NCBI RefSeq assembly: GCF_014212125.1
Contig: NZ_JACJVP010000039.1
Coordinates: 1-64,000 of the forward strand
Reading direction: 5' to 3'
Origin: Cohnella nanjingensis
GTDB taxonomy: Bacteria > Bacillota > Bacilli > Paenibacillales > Paenibacillaceae
DNA: 64,000 nucleotides
Shown here: in pieces, positions 52,875 through 62,134 of the stretch
Layout of the letters: every line of letters starts with the position of its first letter
How positions within the stretch are numbered: the stretch's first letter is position 1
The notes under the pieces: model-generated
What the model was told of the DNA's origin: nothing
Seen by the model: only the letters and a program-made list of their open reading frames with translations
Databases searched by the model: none
Program-made: the position numbers and the translations under genes

Positions 52875-53771
52875 GTGGCTAACATCTTGGAAAACATCAA
52901 AACAGAACAATTCTATACCGAATATAAACCACTAATGTTCTCCCTTGCTTACCGTATGCTGGGTAGTGTCACGGATGCGGAAGATATTGTCCAAGATGCC
53001 TTTTTAACCTTATATAAATCCGGTTCCGACCACATTCAAAATATGAAAGCATACCTGTGCAAAATCGTAACGAACGGCTGTCTCGGTCTGCTTCGTTCTA
53101 CGAGCAAACAGCGGGAAAACTACATCGGGACCTGGCTGCCTGAACCGCTCGTGATAACAGCGAGCGAGGAAACAGATCCCATGCAATCCTACTTGCAGAA
53201 GGAATCGGTATCCACCGCTTACTTGCTGTTGCTGCAGCAATTATCTTATTTGGAGCGGGCTGTCTTCTTGCTGCGCGAGGTGATGCAGTATGATTATCAA
53301 GAAATTGCCGACATCGTTGGCAAGAGCAGTGCGAACTGCCGGCAAATATTTCATCGAGCGAAACGCAGTCTTTATGTAAAAGATGATCCGGATCATTTGG
53401 ATCGCTTCGATCAGGAGCAAACCGCCAACTTGGTGGAGCAATTTATGCAAGCTCTAGCTTCCGGTGACGCAACCCGAATCGTGAAACTCCTATCGGCTGA
53501 TGCGGTACTCGTCGCAGATGGGGGAGGCAAAGTAAGAGCACAGCTGCAACCCCTTCATGGGCCTATGCCCATTTCCCATTTGACATCGAATTTTTTGAAA
53601 AAATTGCCTGGAAACGTAACTTATCGTCTCACCATGGTAAATGGCCTGCCTGGAATCGTCGTCTATTTGGATGGAAAAACGTTGACTGTCCTTTCATTCA
53701 GCATTCTAGATGGCCACATCGCTAATCTTTACTTCGTTATAAACCCGGATAAATTGACACATGTGGTTTAG
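52875..53771 (+). CDS. ECF41 (SigJ-type) RNA polymerase sigma factor
   Basis: The 298-residue sigma factor has region 2 (MFSLAYRMLGSVTDAEDIVQ), the ECF41 linker motif WLPEPLV, region 4 (LSYLERAVFLLREVMQYDYQ then EIADIV) and a SnoaL-like C-terminal extension carrying the hallmark DGGGKV and NPDKL motifs. In ECF41 the extension both restrains and supports activity in place of an anti-sigma factor. The start GTG is moderate; a TTG at 52887 sits eight bases after AGGTGG and is a good alternative. Two matching promoters flank the unit. Confidence 0.92.
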   Translation: MANILENIKTEQFYTEYKPLMFSLAYRMLGSVTDAEDIVQDAFLTLYKSGSDHIQNMKAYLCKIVTNGCLGLLRSTSKQRENYIGTWLPEPLVITASEETDPMQSYLQKESVSTAYLLLLQQLSYLERAVFLLREVMQYDYQEIADIVGKSSANCRQIFHRAKRSLYVKDDPDHLDRFDQEQTANLVEQFMQALASGDATRIVKLLSADAVLVADGGGKVRAQLQPLHGPMPISHLTSNFLKKLPGNVTYRLTMVNGLPGIVVYLDGKTLTVLSFSILDGHIANLYFVINPDKLTHVV

Positions 53772-53779
53772 GTAAATAA

Positions 53780-53806
53780 TGTCACAAAAATACACCCTTC
53801 TTCATC
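53780..53806 (+). promoter_or_regulatory. ECF41-type promoter, copy 2
   Basis: TGTCACA (53780-53786), 16 bases, CATC (53803-53806), only nine bases after the sigma gene stop. It is followed by the same CTTAGTTTA sequence as copy 1 and drives the SRPBCC gene. Confidence 0.8.
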
Positions 53807-53849
53807 TTAGTTTAGGAAAGAAAAAACAGCATTTTTAGGAGGAATCATC

Positions 53850-54356
53850 ATGTCCAACCAAGTAAATTTCGTTATCACCCGTACCGTTCATGCACCTAGC
53901 GAGCTTGTATTCAAGGTTTTTACGAAGCCTGAGCATCTGAAAAATTGGTGGAGGAATAAAGGCTTTGAGATGAATGTCACCAAGTTGGATCATCTTCGTC
54001 CAGGAGGTCTTTTTCACTTCAGTCAGAAAACGCCCGATGGTCAAGAAATGTGGAATAAGTTTGTGTATCGTGAGGTAGACGAGCCAGAAAAGCTTGCGTT
54101 CATCAACTCTTTTTCCGATGAAGAGGGCAATACGATCCGTGCACCCTTTCATCCCACCTATCCATTAGAAATCCTCAATACCTTGTCGTTTACGGAAAAG
54201 GAAGGCAAGACGACAATCACCATGCGTGTAGGTCCTTTTTCCGCAACAGAGGAGGAGCTCCAAACCTTTGAAGGTGGACTGGAGTCGGCTCAAAAAGCAT
54301 TTGCTGTACTCTTTGACCAACTTGAAGATTACTTAGTAAGCGCGGTTTCGTTTTAA
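53850..54356 (+). CDS. SRPBCC (AHSA1-like) domain protein
   Basis: The 168-residue single-domain protein has the START/Bet v 1-like fold of the AHSA1 group: FVITRTVHAPSELVFKVFTK, PEHLKNWW near residues 30-36, and VGPFSATEEELQTFEGGLES. Family members bind hydrophobic ligands or act as co-chaperone domains; the specific role is unknown. A perfect TTAGGAGGA ribosome site precedes the ATG. Its dedicated ECF41-type promoter places it in the same small stress regulon as the FAD oxidoreductase. Confidence 0.88.
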   Translation: MSNQVNFVITRTVHAPSELVFKVFTKPEHLKNWWRNKGFEMNVTKLDHLRPGGLFHFSQKTPDGQEMWNKFVYREVDEPEKLAFINSFSDEEGNTIRAPFHPTYPLEILNTLSFTEKEGKTTITMRVGPFSATEEELQTFEGGLESAQKAFAVLFDQLEDYLVSAVSF

Positions 54357-54373
54357 CAGTTTGCACTGTTCGA

Positions 54374-54664
54374 ATCACATCGAAGGAGAAGGAGGAGCTG
54401 ACTTTCCAGGTGCTGAGCGATTTGAACGGCCGTGTCTCTGAAATCTACCGAATTCTTTATGAATTGCCAGTTTACCTACAGAATCTCTATACAAAGTCCG
54501 GTATGGATCTCACCGAGTTCAACAAATCCGACCGCTGGATTTTGCCGGATACGGCGACGTTTATTATTGATAAAGAAGGGATCATCCGCAATGCGCACGT
54601 TAATCCGGACCTCATGAGACGGATGGAGCCTCAGGAAATCATCAATCAATTGAAGAAGCTATAA
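54374..54664 (+). pseudogene. Peroxiredoxin-like protein, C-terminal fragment
   Basis: The frame reads SKEKEELTFQVLSDLNGRVS, WILPDTATFIIDKEGIIRNA and HVNPDLMRRMEPQEIINQLK. This is the C-terminal half of an AhpC/TSA thioredoxin-fold protein. The half with the peroxidatic Cys is missing and no proper start exists. It may be a truncated former member of the ECF41 unit, whose SRPBCC gene ends 20 bases before it. Confidence 0.6.
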
Positions 54665-54846
54665 GAGAAGCATGAAAGATAGGTACATCTGGGGCCCTTA
54701 CTCCAATTAAGGGTACGACTTTGTCGATACAGTCAGGAAAAAAGTCTTGGACGCCTTTACCGCCCCGCTCCATAATGAAGGGGGAACCGGCGAAGGAGGT
54801 CCAAGGCTTTTTTTGCCGTTTCGACCCGAAAGGAGTGGTTTCTTTC

Positions 54847-56490
54847 ATGAAGACTCTGGTGATCGTCGACGACGAGCCGTCGGTGCTGAACGGTCTCACC
54901 CGTTACGTGAACTGGCCGTCGCTCGGCATTGAGCTCGCGGGGACGGCCAACGACGGGGACACGGGACTGACCCTCATCCTGGAACGGAAGCCCGATATCG
55001 TTCTGACCGACGTGAAAATGCCGAAGCTGGACGGTACGGAGATGGCCGTCCGGCTCCGAAGCCTGCTGCCCTCCGCCAAGATCGTCTTCATCAGCGGGCA
55101 CAACGACACGGATTATCTGAAATCGGCCCTGCAGGTGCAGGCTATCGATTATATCTTCAAGCCGATCAGCCGCAAGGAGCTGACGGAGGTGCTGCAAAAG
55201 GTGGTTGCCGAGTTGGACGCCGAACAGCGCGAGCGGGAACTGGTAGGCGAGATGCAGGTAAAGCTGACGCAGAGCATGCCGTTCTTGCGCGAGAAGTTCC
55301 TGCTGTCCGCCGTCAGCGATGGCATTCACACCGCCCATCCCGAAGAAAAGCTGGATTTTCTGGAGCTGTCCTTTCTGCGGGCGGAACGCTATCTCGTCCT
55401 GGTAGTCCTGCTCGACGACCTGGCCGAAACTATGGAACCCCGCTCGGAGCGGGACAAGCAGCTGCTCTCCTACGCGGTGCTCAACATTATTCAGGAGCTG
55501 ATCCATCGGACAACGAGCGGAATCGCCTTCGAGAAAACGCTTGGTGAATACGTGGCCATTCTGACCGTTCGCGGGGAAGACGGGGAAGGTGATGATGAGG
55601 AGAGTGCGGCCTCGACGGAAAATGGGCTGCTCTCCCTGGCGGAAGCGATCCGCGATAACCTCGGAAGGTGGCTGAAGCTGAGCGTCACCATCGGGGTCGG
55701 CGAGGAGACGGGTCGGCTCGATGATCTGCCGCTGTCCTACAAGCAGGCCCGGGAAGCGGCCAGCCAGAAATGGTACCTCGGCAAGAACCGCATTCTCACC
55801 GTCGACAGCATGGAGGTCGCCGACAGCAGCCGCTTCAGATTGGAAGCGGATACGGAGGAGGCCGTGCTGTCGCTCCTCAGGGGCGGCGATGCAGAAGGGC
55901 TGCAGGCGCTGTTGGCCGGCATCTTCGAGCGGCTCGTATATAATCGCTCTCCCGGCTTCGCCTACGAGCGCAATGCCGCTCTTCACCTGGTGCTGCTCTC
56001 CGGCCGGGTGCTGCTGGAGGGGAACCTGTTGTCCGCCGATTGGGAGAACCGGGAGCTGGCGGTGTGGGAGCGGGCGCTCAAGCAGGAGACGCTCCAGGAC
56101 CTGAAGCTCCTGATCGAGACCTATCTGCTGGAGGTGTGCGCGGCCGTGGGGCAGAAGCGCCGGGGCCGCACGGGCAATGTCATCGAGCGCATCGAACGGC
56201 TCATTGGCGAGCGCTTCCGGGAGAATCTGACGGCGGCGGACATTGCGGCCGGCGTCTATCTCAGCCCAACGTATGTCAGCCTGCTGTTCAAGCAGGAGAC
56301 GGGGGAGACGCTGTTCGAGTACCTGACCAAGGTGCGGGTCGAGCGGGCCAAGGAGCTGCTGCTCGATCCGCAAACGAAGTTTTACGAGGTCTGCGAAGCG
56401 GTGGGCTATTCGGACCCGAGCCACTTCAGCAAGGTCTTCAAGAAAATGACCGGATTGACGCCGAGCGCCTTCCGTGACCGCCAGATGTAG
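54847..56490 (+). CDS. YesN-type response regulator (module B)
   Basis: The 547-residue paralogue of the regulator at 35560 has the same plan: receiver with Asp55 in IVLTDVKMP, middle region with LKLSVTIGVGEETG, and a C-terminal AraC helix-turn-helix (YSDPSHFSKVFKKMTGLTPS). An AAGGAG lies about 11 bases before the ATG. The kinase gene follows after 12 bases. Its upstream region holds only an imperfect version of the ACCAG element, so autoregulation is less clear than in module A. Cross-talk between the two systems is possible because the DNA-recognition helices are very alike. Confidence 0.93.
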   Translation: MKTLVIVDDEPSVLNGLTRYVNWPSLGIELAGTANDGDTGLTLILERKPDIVLTDVKMPKLDGTEMAVRLRSLLPSAKIVFISGHNDTDYLKSALQVQAIDYIFKPISRKELTEVLQKVVAELDAEQRERELVGEMQVKLTQSMPFLREKFLLSAVSDGIHTAHPEEKLDFLELSFLRAERYLVLVVLLDDLAETMEPRSERDKQLLSYAVLNIIQELIHRTTSGIAFEKTLGEYVAILTVRGEDGEGDDEESAASTENGLLSLAEAIRDNLGRWLKLSVTIGVGEETGRLDDLPLSYKQAREAASQKWYLGKNRILTVDSMEVADSSRFRLEADTEEAVLSLLRGGDAEGLQALLAGIFERLVYNRSPGFAYERNAALHLVLLSGRVLLEGNLLSADWENRELAVWERALKQETLQDLKLLIETYLLEVCAAVGQKRRGRTGNVIERIERLIGERFRENLTAADIAAGVYLSPTYVSLLFKQETGETLFEYLTKVRVERAKELLLDPQTKFYEVCEAVGYSDPSHFSKVFKKMTGLTPSAFRDRQM

Positions 56491-56502
56491 GAGGACGAGC
56501 CC

Positions 56503-58374
56503 ATGCCCAAACTGCCCGCCCCGTTCCGCCGATTGAACGCCTTTTTGCTCGATCTCGCGCAGGGGCTGTTCGCCGCCAAAAAGTGGATCATCGCCTATGT
56601 GCTCTTGATCTTCGTGCCGGCGACCGTGGTTCTCTTCTCGTTCTATCAGCGCTCCTCGAACATTCTGGAGGAGGAGGTCACTAGATCGATGCAGATGACC
56701 CTCAAGCAGGCCTCGCTCAATCTGACCTACAAGCTGGAGCATATTCGCGACACGTCCAATTCCGTGTTCATGAACCAGACGCTGTACAAGAATCTGATCA
56801 AGCAGGACCAGGTCGTCGCCCAGCTCGACCAATTGGCCAATCTGCGCAACCTGGCCGACACGGCCAAAGCCAACACCGACATCTACCGGCTGCGGTTCTT
56901 CGTCAATCCTTCCCGCTTGTACGCGCGGGACAACATCAACGTGTTTCCGTTCGACACGCTCGATAGCTATCCCTGGTATCCGGAGGTCAAGGCCGCGAAC
57001 GGAACCATCGTGTGGACGGGCGTTTACAAGATGACCTATACCGACAGCGGCGAGCAGAGCGTCTTTTCCGCGGTCCGCCTTCTGCGCAATCCGCAGCAGT
57101 TCGAAGAGCAGATCGGCGTCCTCGCCGTCGACGTTTCCGAGGAGGTGCTCGGCACGATCCTCGGCGAGATGCGCTTCTCGACCCGCTACTCGCCGGTTTT
57201 GCTCGATGCGTCGGGACGGCTCGTCTACCGGTCCGCCGCCCCAGAGGGGGACGCCGGTTCCCGCGCCGAATTGCCCGTCGAAGCCCTCGCGGCCGTCGGC
57301 CGGTCGCCGGAAGGCATCGTGGCGTTCGGCGAGGGCGAGAACCGCGGCTATGCCATCTTCGCCACCGTGGGAACCACCGACTGGAAGCTGATCGCCCCGG
57401 TCTCTAAAGCCGAGCTGTCCCACCGGTCCGCCTCGCAGGGCCAGGCGGCGGGATTTGCCACCATCATCGGCATGACCGTGCTGTATCTGATGCTCGCGTT
57501 CCTGCTGCTCACCTTTACCGTGCAGGGGATGAAGAAACGGGTGCAGACGATCATCGGCACGATCCGGAAGGAGGGGATCGAATGGCTGGAGGAGCGGCGT
57601 TCCCTGCCTCCCGGGGACTTCCGCCTGCTGGAGCGAAGCGTTGACCGGCTCATCCGCCGCCTCAACGGGCTGATGGAGGAAACGTACAAAGCGAAGGTTC
57701 ACGAGCGCGAAGCGCAATTGCGAGCTCTTCAGGCGCAGATCAATCCGCATTTTCTCTACAATGCGCTGGACATGATCAATTGGTCGGCGATCGCCCACGG
57801 AGCGGAGGACACCAGCCAGATGATCGAGGCGCTGGCCCGTTATTTCCGCCTCAGCCTGAGCAAGGGGCAGGATACGGTCGGCATTGCCGACGAACTCGAG
57901 CTGGCCCAAGTCTACCTGGACATTCAGCAGAATCGCTTTCCCTCCACGTTCGCCTACGAGATCGAAGGAGGCGCGGAGCTGGACGGCTACCGCATTCCCA
58001 AGCTGACGTTGCAGCCGCTGGTGGAGAACGCACTCTTGCACGGCATTCGCAAATCCCCGGCCATGACCGGAACCATCCGTATCCGAGCCTGGCTCGACGG
58101 AGACGACATCCGGCTTACGGTCGCGGACGACGGGACGGGGATGGACCCGGCCTTCGCCCGGCGGCTGCTAACCGAGCCTCGCCCCGATCGGCGCACGGAC
58201 GGCTCGGGCACATCCTACGGCCTGTACAACGTGAACGAGCGGATCCGCTTTTTCTGCGGCGACGGGTACGGCCTGTCCATCGAGACCGCTCCGGGGTCGG
58301 GTACGACGGTCACGGTTCATTTGAAAGCGATTCCGGCGGACAGCGAAGAAGCAGTAGCCATAGACCAGAAATAG
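56503..58374 (+). CDS. YesM-type sensor histidine kinase (module B)
   Basis: The 623-residue paralogue of the kinase at 37209 has helix 1 (WIIAYVLLIFVPATVVLFSF), a large external sensor, helix 2 (GFATIIGMTVLYLMLAFLLL), the motif QAQINPHFLYNALDMI (His416), NALLHGIRK and DDGTGM. The sensor halves of the two kinases are less alike than the catalytic halves, which fits different ligands. GTAGGAGGA precedes the ATG. The 3' end overlaps the first ten bases of the next promoter element. Confidence 0.93.
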   Translation: MPKLPAPFRRLNAFLLDLAQGLFAAKKWIIAYVLLIFVPATVVLFSFYQRSSNILEEEVTRSMQMTLKQASLNLTYKLEHIRDTSNSVFMNQTLYKNLIKQDQVVAQLDQLANLRNLADTAKANTDIYRLRFFVNPSRLYARDNINVFPFDTLDSYPWYPEVKAANGTIVWTGVYKMTYTDSGEQSVFSAVRLLRNPQQFEEQIGVLAVDVSEEVLGTILGEMRFSTRYSPVLLDASGRLVYRSAAPEGDAGSRAELPVEALAAVGRSPEGIVAFGEGENRGYAIFATVGTTDWKLIAPVSKAELSHRSASQGQAAGFATIIGMTVLYLMLAFLLLTFTVQGMKKRVQTIIGTIRKEGIEWLEERRSLPPGDFRLLERSVDRLIRRLNGLMEETYKAKVHEREAQLRALQAQINPHFLYNALDMINWSAIAHGAEDTSQMIEALARYFRLSLSKGQDTVGIADELELAQVYLDIQQNRFPSTFAYEIEGGAELDGYRIPKLTLQPLVENALLHGIRKSPAMTGTIRIRAWLDGDDIRLTVADDGTGMDPAFARRLLTEPRPDRRTDGSGTSYGLYNVNERIRFFCGDGYGLSIETAPGSGTTVTVHLKAIPADSEEAVAIDQK

Positions 58375-58416
58375 TAGGTTTACCCTCTACAGAGGGCCCG
58401 GACAGCTCCGTATAAT
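58364..58416 (+). promoter_or_regulatory. Shared module promoter, copy 4 (module B permeases)
   Basis: ACCAGAAATAGTAGGTTT (58364-58381) lies 47 bases before TATAAT (58411-58416), 30 bases before the permease ATG. It begins inside the last codons of the kinase gene, so purifying selection on the site acts partly on coding sequence. Confidence 0.7.
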
Positions 58417-58446
58417 GAGGCCATAAGCCAGCGGAGGTGTGACCCG

Positions 58447-59421
58447 ATGAATACGGAAGTTCAAGTCATCACGGAAAGCGGCGTCGGCCCGATTGGCCGA
58501 AAGCGTGCGAGAAAGCGCGAGGGCAGGTGGAGGTTCGCGTGGCGAAACCGCGATTACTATCTTCTGCTTGTCCCCGGGCTGATCTTCCTGTTCCTGTTCA
58601 AATACGCTCCGATGTACGGGATCGTGATCGCCTTTCAGGACTTCAACATCTTCGACGGAGTCCGCGGCAGCGAGTGGGTGGGTCTGGAGCATTTTCAGAA
58701 GCTCCTGCATTCCGAGGAATTCGCTACCGTCTTCACCAACACGCTGCTGATCAGCGTCTACAAGATCGTCATTCTCTTCCCGATTCCGATCCTTATCGCG
58801 CTCATCCTGAACGAGGTCAGGCTGATGATCTTCAAGCGAACGATCCAGACGATCGTCTACCTTCCCCACTTTCTCTCGTGGGTCATCATTTCCGGCCTGT
58901 TCGTCACGATTCTGTCCCCGTCCGGCGGGCTGGTCAACCAGCTGATCGAAGCGCTCGGGGGCAAGCCGGTGAATTTCTTCATGAGCAACGACTACTTCCG
59001 CAGCCTGGTCGTCTTCACCGCCGGCTGGAAGGAGGTCGGCTGGAACGCCATCGTCTTCATCGCCGCCATCGCCGGCATCGAGCAGGAGCAGTACGAATCC
59101 GCCGCGATCGACGGGGCGGGACGCATCCGCCGGATGATCCACATCACGCTGCCGGGCATCCTGCCCACCATTGCTCTAATGTTCATCCTGCGTCTCGGCT
59201 CGGTGCTGGACGCCGGTACGGAGCAGATTCTCACCATGTACAATCCGGTCGTCTACAATACCGGCGACGTCATCGGCACCTACGTCTACCGGGTCGGCCT
59301 CGGCAAGATGGACTACAGCTTCAGCACCGCCGTCGGTCTGTTCAATTCGGTGGTCGGCTTCATCCTCGTGGTCGCCGGGAACTTCATCAGCCGCAAGCTG
59401 CTGAACCGCGGCATTTGGTAA
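58447..59421 (+). CDS. Sugar ABC transporter permease, LplB type (module B)
   Basis: The 324-residue six-helix permease is closely related to that at 45754: FKYAPMYGIVIAFQDFNIFD, EAA loop ESAAIDGAGRIRRMIHITLP, ending GNFISRKLLNRGIW. It works with the next permease and the binding protein at 60440. CGGAGGTG precedes the ATG. No ATPase gene is nearby. Confidence 0.93.
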   Translation: MNTEVQVITESGVGPIGRKRARKREGRWRFAWRNRDYYLLLVPGLIFLFLFKYAPMYGIVIAFQDFNIFDGVRGSEWVGLEHFQKLLHSEEFATVFTNTLLISVYKIVILFPIPILIALILNEVRLMIFKRTIQTIVYLPHFLSWVIISGLFVTILSPSGGLVNQLIEALGGKPVNFFMSNDYFRSLVVFTAGWKEVGWNAIVFIAAIAGIEQEQYESAAIDGAGRIRRMIHITLPGILPTIALMFILRLGSVLDAGTEQILTMYNPVVYNTGDVIGTYVYRVGLGKMDYSFSTAVGLFNSVVGFILVVAGNFISRKLLNRGIW

Positions 59422-59438
59422 GGGGGGGCACATTCGAC

Positions 59439-60311
59439 ATGAAACGAACCGCCAACGACTGGTTGCTTGATACTTTTGCTTATTTCTTCTTGATCGCGAT
59501 CGGCCTGATGATGCTTCTGCCGCTCCTGAACGTCTTCTCGAAGGCTGTGAGCGAGGAATGGGCGATCGTTTCCGGTAAAGTCGGGATCTTCCCGGTCGGT
59601 TTTCAGCTCGATACGCTGCGCGAGGTCGTCACCTCGTCCACGTTCAGCCACGCCTTCCTGCTGTCCGTCGGCGTCACCATCGTCGGAACGGCGCTGTCGA
59701 TCCTGTTCACCGCCGTCACCGCGTACCCGTTGTCCAAGCGGTTCTTGCCGGGAATCTCCTTCGTGATGGTGTTGTTCGTCTTCACGATGCTGTTCAGCGG
59801 CGGGCTGATTCCGAATTACATGCTCATGCGCCAGCTTCATTTGATCAATAACCTGTGGGTGCTCGTCCTGCCCGGCCTCATCGGCGTCTTCAACCTGCTC
59901 GTCATCAAAAGCTACTACGAGAGCCTGCCGGAAGCGCTGGAGGAGTCGGCCCGAATCGACGGCGCCAGAACCTACACCATCCTGTTCCGCATTATTCTCC
60001 CGCTGTCCATGCCGGTCATCGCCACGATCGCTCTATTCTACGCGGTCGGTTACTGGAACGATTACTTTGGTCCGATGATCTATATCAACGACACGACGAA
60101 GCAGACGCTGCAACTTTATCTGCAAAGCGTAGTCATGGAAGCCAACACCTCGACGGCGCTCACCAAGAGCGTGGAAGATATGATGAACATGTCGCCGGAA
60201 GGCATCCGCTCCGCGACCGTCATCGCCTCCACAGTTCCGATTTTGGTCGTCTATCCCTTTTTGCAGAAGTACTTCATTAAAGGCGTTCTGATCGGCTCGG
60301 TCAAAGGCTGA
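59439..60311 (+). CDS. Sugar ABC transporter permease, LplC type (module B)
   Basis: The 290-residue permease is paralogous to that at 46732: LLNVFSKAVSEEWAIVSGKV, EAA loop EESARIDGARTYTILFRIIL, ending QKYFIKGVLIGSVKG. The ATG is 17 bases after the LplB stop, behind AAGGGGGGG. The two modules keep permease order and spacing, indicating duplication of a whole transporter unit. Confidence 0.93.
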   Translation: MKRTANDWLLDTFAYFFLIAIGLMMLLPLLNVFSKAVSEEWAIVSGKVGIFPVGFQLDTLREVVTSSTFSHAFLLSVGVTIVGTALSILFTAVTAYPLSKRFLPGISFVMVLFVFTMLFSGGLIPNYMLMRQLHLINNLWVLVLPGLIGVFNLLVIKSYYESLPEALEESARIDGARTYTILFRIILPLSMPVIATIALFYAVGYWNDYFGPMIYINDTTKQTLQLYLQSVVMEANTSTALTKSVEDMMNMSPEGIRSATVIASTVPILVVYPFLQKYFIKGVLIGSVKG

Positions 60312-60439
60312 TTCCGCCCGAGCCGTTTCGCTCGAACGACCGTTTCTCCGATGAACACGCTACCGCGGAGCGTTTCATATATCAGGCAACAGGTAAGATC
60401 ACCGAACCATATGGAAAGTTACAGGAGGGGTTTAATAAA

Positions 60440-61990
60440 ATGGCAATGGAGAACAAGAAGTGGCTGACCTCGCTGCTGTGCGCCAGTCTGGCAGTCTCCG
60501 TAAGCGCTTGCGGACCATCCAAGGGAGCATCCCCGTCCGCCGATCCGTCGGCCTCCATGGGAGCCTCCGCCGCCGCAACTACCGGCGGCAAAGAAGCCAA
60601 GCCGCAGCTTCACGCGCTGAACATCTGGATGAAAGACGACTACAACACGTATCCGGTCGCCAAGCTGATCGAAGAAAAGACCGGATACAAGGTCAAGTAC
60701 GACATGCTGCCCCAGGACAAGGCGAACGACAAGCTCAACCTGCTGATGGCCTCGGGAGAGTCATACGATCTGGTGACGATCGGCGGAGACCGTTCCCTCT
60801 ACGGCGATTATGCCAAGAAGGGCGCACTCGTGGATCTCGGTCCGCTCATCGAACAATACGGGCCCAACATCCAAGACAAACTTTCGCAGGATTCGCTGGA
60901 CGCCCTCAAGATCGACGGCAAGATTTACGGCATCGGCAACCGGTCCTCGGCTTTCGCGAGCTACGGGCTGATGATCCGGACCGACTGGCTGGAGAAGGTC
61001 GGCATGCAGGCGCCCGCTACGGTCGACGAGTTCACGCAGGTTTTGAAAGCGTTTAAAGAGAAGGACCCGGGCGGCAACGGCGACAAGGGGTACCCCTTCA
61101 CCATCACCGGCGACAGCCCGATGGTGACGGATCTGATGGGGGCCTTCAACCTGGCCAATTACTGGACGGACATCGACGGAAAGCTGGTTCCGCCGCCGCT
61201 CAATCCGGGCTTTGAAGGCTACCTGAACTATATGGCCGGCCTGTACAAGGACGGTCTGTTGGATAAGGAGTTCGCCGTCAACAAGGACGCGACGATGAAG
61301 GAGAAATTCACCAGCGGCAAGATCGGCGTGGTGTCGCTCGGCTGGTGGGACATTCCGACCGTGACGGACGCGCTGCAAAAGAACTTCCCCGATGCCAAGA
61401 TCGCCTATCTGCCGGCCCTCAAAGGACCCGACGGCAAAATGGGACTCGGCATGGGAGGCGGCTTCGACCGAATTTCGTTCATCCCCAAATCCTCCAAGCA
61501 TCCCGAGGACGCGATCAAATGGATCAACGCGAAGCTGGACGACGATCTGTTCAAGGAAATTGCCATCGGAGAGGAAGGCAAGCATTACACCGTGAAAGAC
61601 GGCGCCTATAGCCCGATCCTGCCGGCGTTCAACGATGAGCGCAACCAGGCCAACAACTACCTGACCGGGGTCGACGAAAAGAACTACCCGATCTACTGGC
61701 AGGCGCGGGTGAAGAAGGACATGCGGCTGTACGAGGGCTTCAATTACCTGAACAATGTGCTTCCCGCCGAAGCCCGGCTGGTCGATCCGCTCGCCCTGGC
61801 TCCCTCCATGCCGATCAATTCGAAGAACAGCGCGGCGATGACGCAATTGCTGAACGATTACATGGTCAAGGTCTTCGTCGGCGAGGAGCCGGTCTCGGGA
61901 CTGCCGGATTTCATCAAGAAGTTCAATGCAACGGGCGGTCAGGAAAACGAGGTCGAAATAAACGCTTGGTATGCCACCGTGAAAAAGTAA
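60440..61990 (+). CDS. ABC transporter sugar-binding lipoprotein (module B)
   Basis: The 516-residue lipoprotein (Cys24 in SVSAC) has the same family plan as 39534 and 47687: IWMKDDYNTYPVAKLIEEKT, FKEKDPGGNG, KHYTVKDGAYSPILPAFNDE and NYPIYWQARVKKD. The ligand pocket region is more diverged than between the two module A proteins, suggesting another oligosaccharide. AGGAGGGG precedes the ATG. Confidence 0.93.
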   Translation: MAMENKKWLTSLLCASLAVSVSACGPSKGASPSADPSASMGASAAATTGGKEAKPQLHALNIWMKDDYNTYPVAKLIEEKTGYKVKYDMLPQDKANDKLNLLMASGESYDLVTIGGDRSLYGDYAKKGALVDLGPLIEQYGPNIQDKLSQDSLDALKIDGKIYGIGNRSSAFASYGLMIRTDWLEKVGMQAPATVDEFTQVLKAFKEKDPGGNGDKGYPFTITGDSPMVTDLMGAFNLANYWTDIDGKLVPPPLNPGFEGYLNYMAGLYKDGLLDKEFAVNKDATMKEKFTSGKIGVVSLGWWDIPTVTDALQKNFPDAKIAYLPALKGPDGKMGLGMGGGFDRISFIPKSSKHPEDAIKWINAKLDDDLFKEIAIGEEGKHYTVKDGAYSPILPAFNDERNQANNYLTGVDEKNYPIYWQARVKKDMRLYEGFNYLNNVLPAEARLVDPLALAPSMPINSKNSAAMTQLLNDYMVKVFVGEEPVSGLPDFIKKFNATGGQENEVEINAWYATVKK

Positions 61991-62029
61991 GGCAGGATTC
62001 CAGCAGATCCAATCAAACGGCTGAAACGC

Positions 62030-62071
62030 GCTCCCCGGACAGGTACGGCTCACGTCGCCCGCCCGGGGAGC
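62030..62071 (+). terminator. GC hairpin after the module B binding protein gene
   Basis: GCTCCCCGG (62030-62038) pairs with CCGGGGAGC (62063-62071), with no T-run. It corresponds in position to the hairpins at 41095 and 49240. Confidence 0.5.
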
Positions 62072-62134
62072 CGATGTTGAAAAGGAAAACCGGATGCCGA
62101 TGATAGGGAAGCAAATCCATTGGAGGTGGTCAGA

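Noticed and set aside
54724-54776. Fifth copy of the ACCAG promoter element before the module B regulator
   Set aside because: A loosely similar GTCAGGAAAAAAG lies upstream, but ACCAG is not intact and the distance to CATAAT is about 39, not 47.
54757-58041. A 1094-codon open frame on the minus strand
   Set aside because: It lies wholly opposite the module B regulator and kinase, has no domain-like sequence and no ribosome site. Long antisense frames are expected in GC-rich coding DNA.
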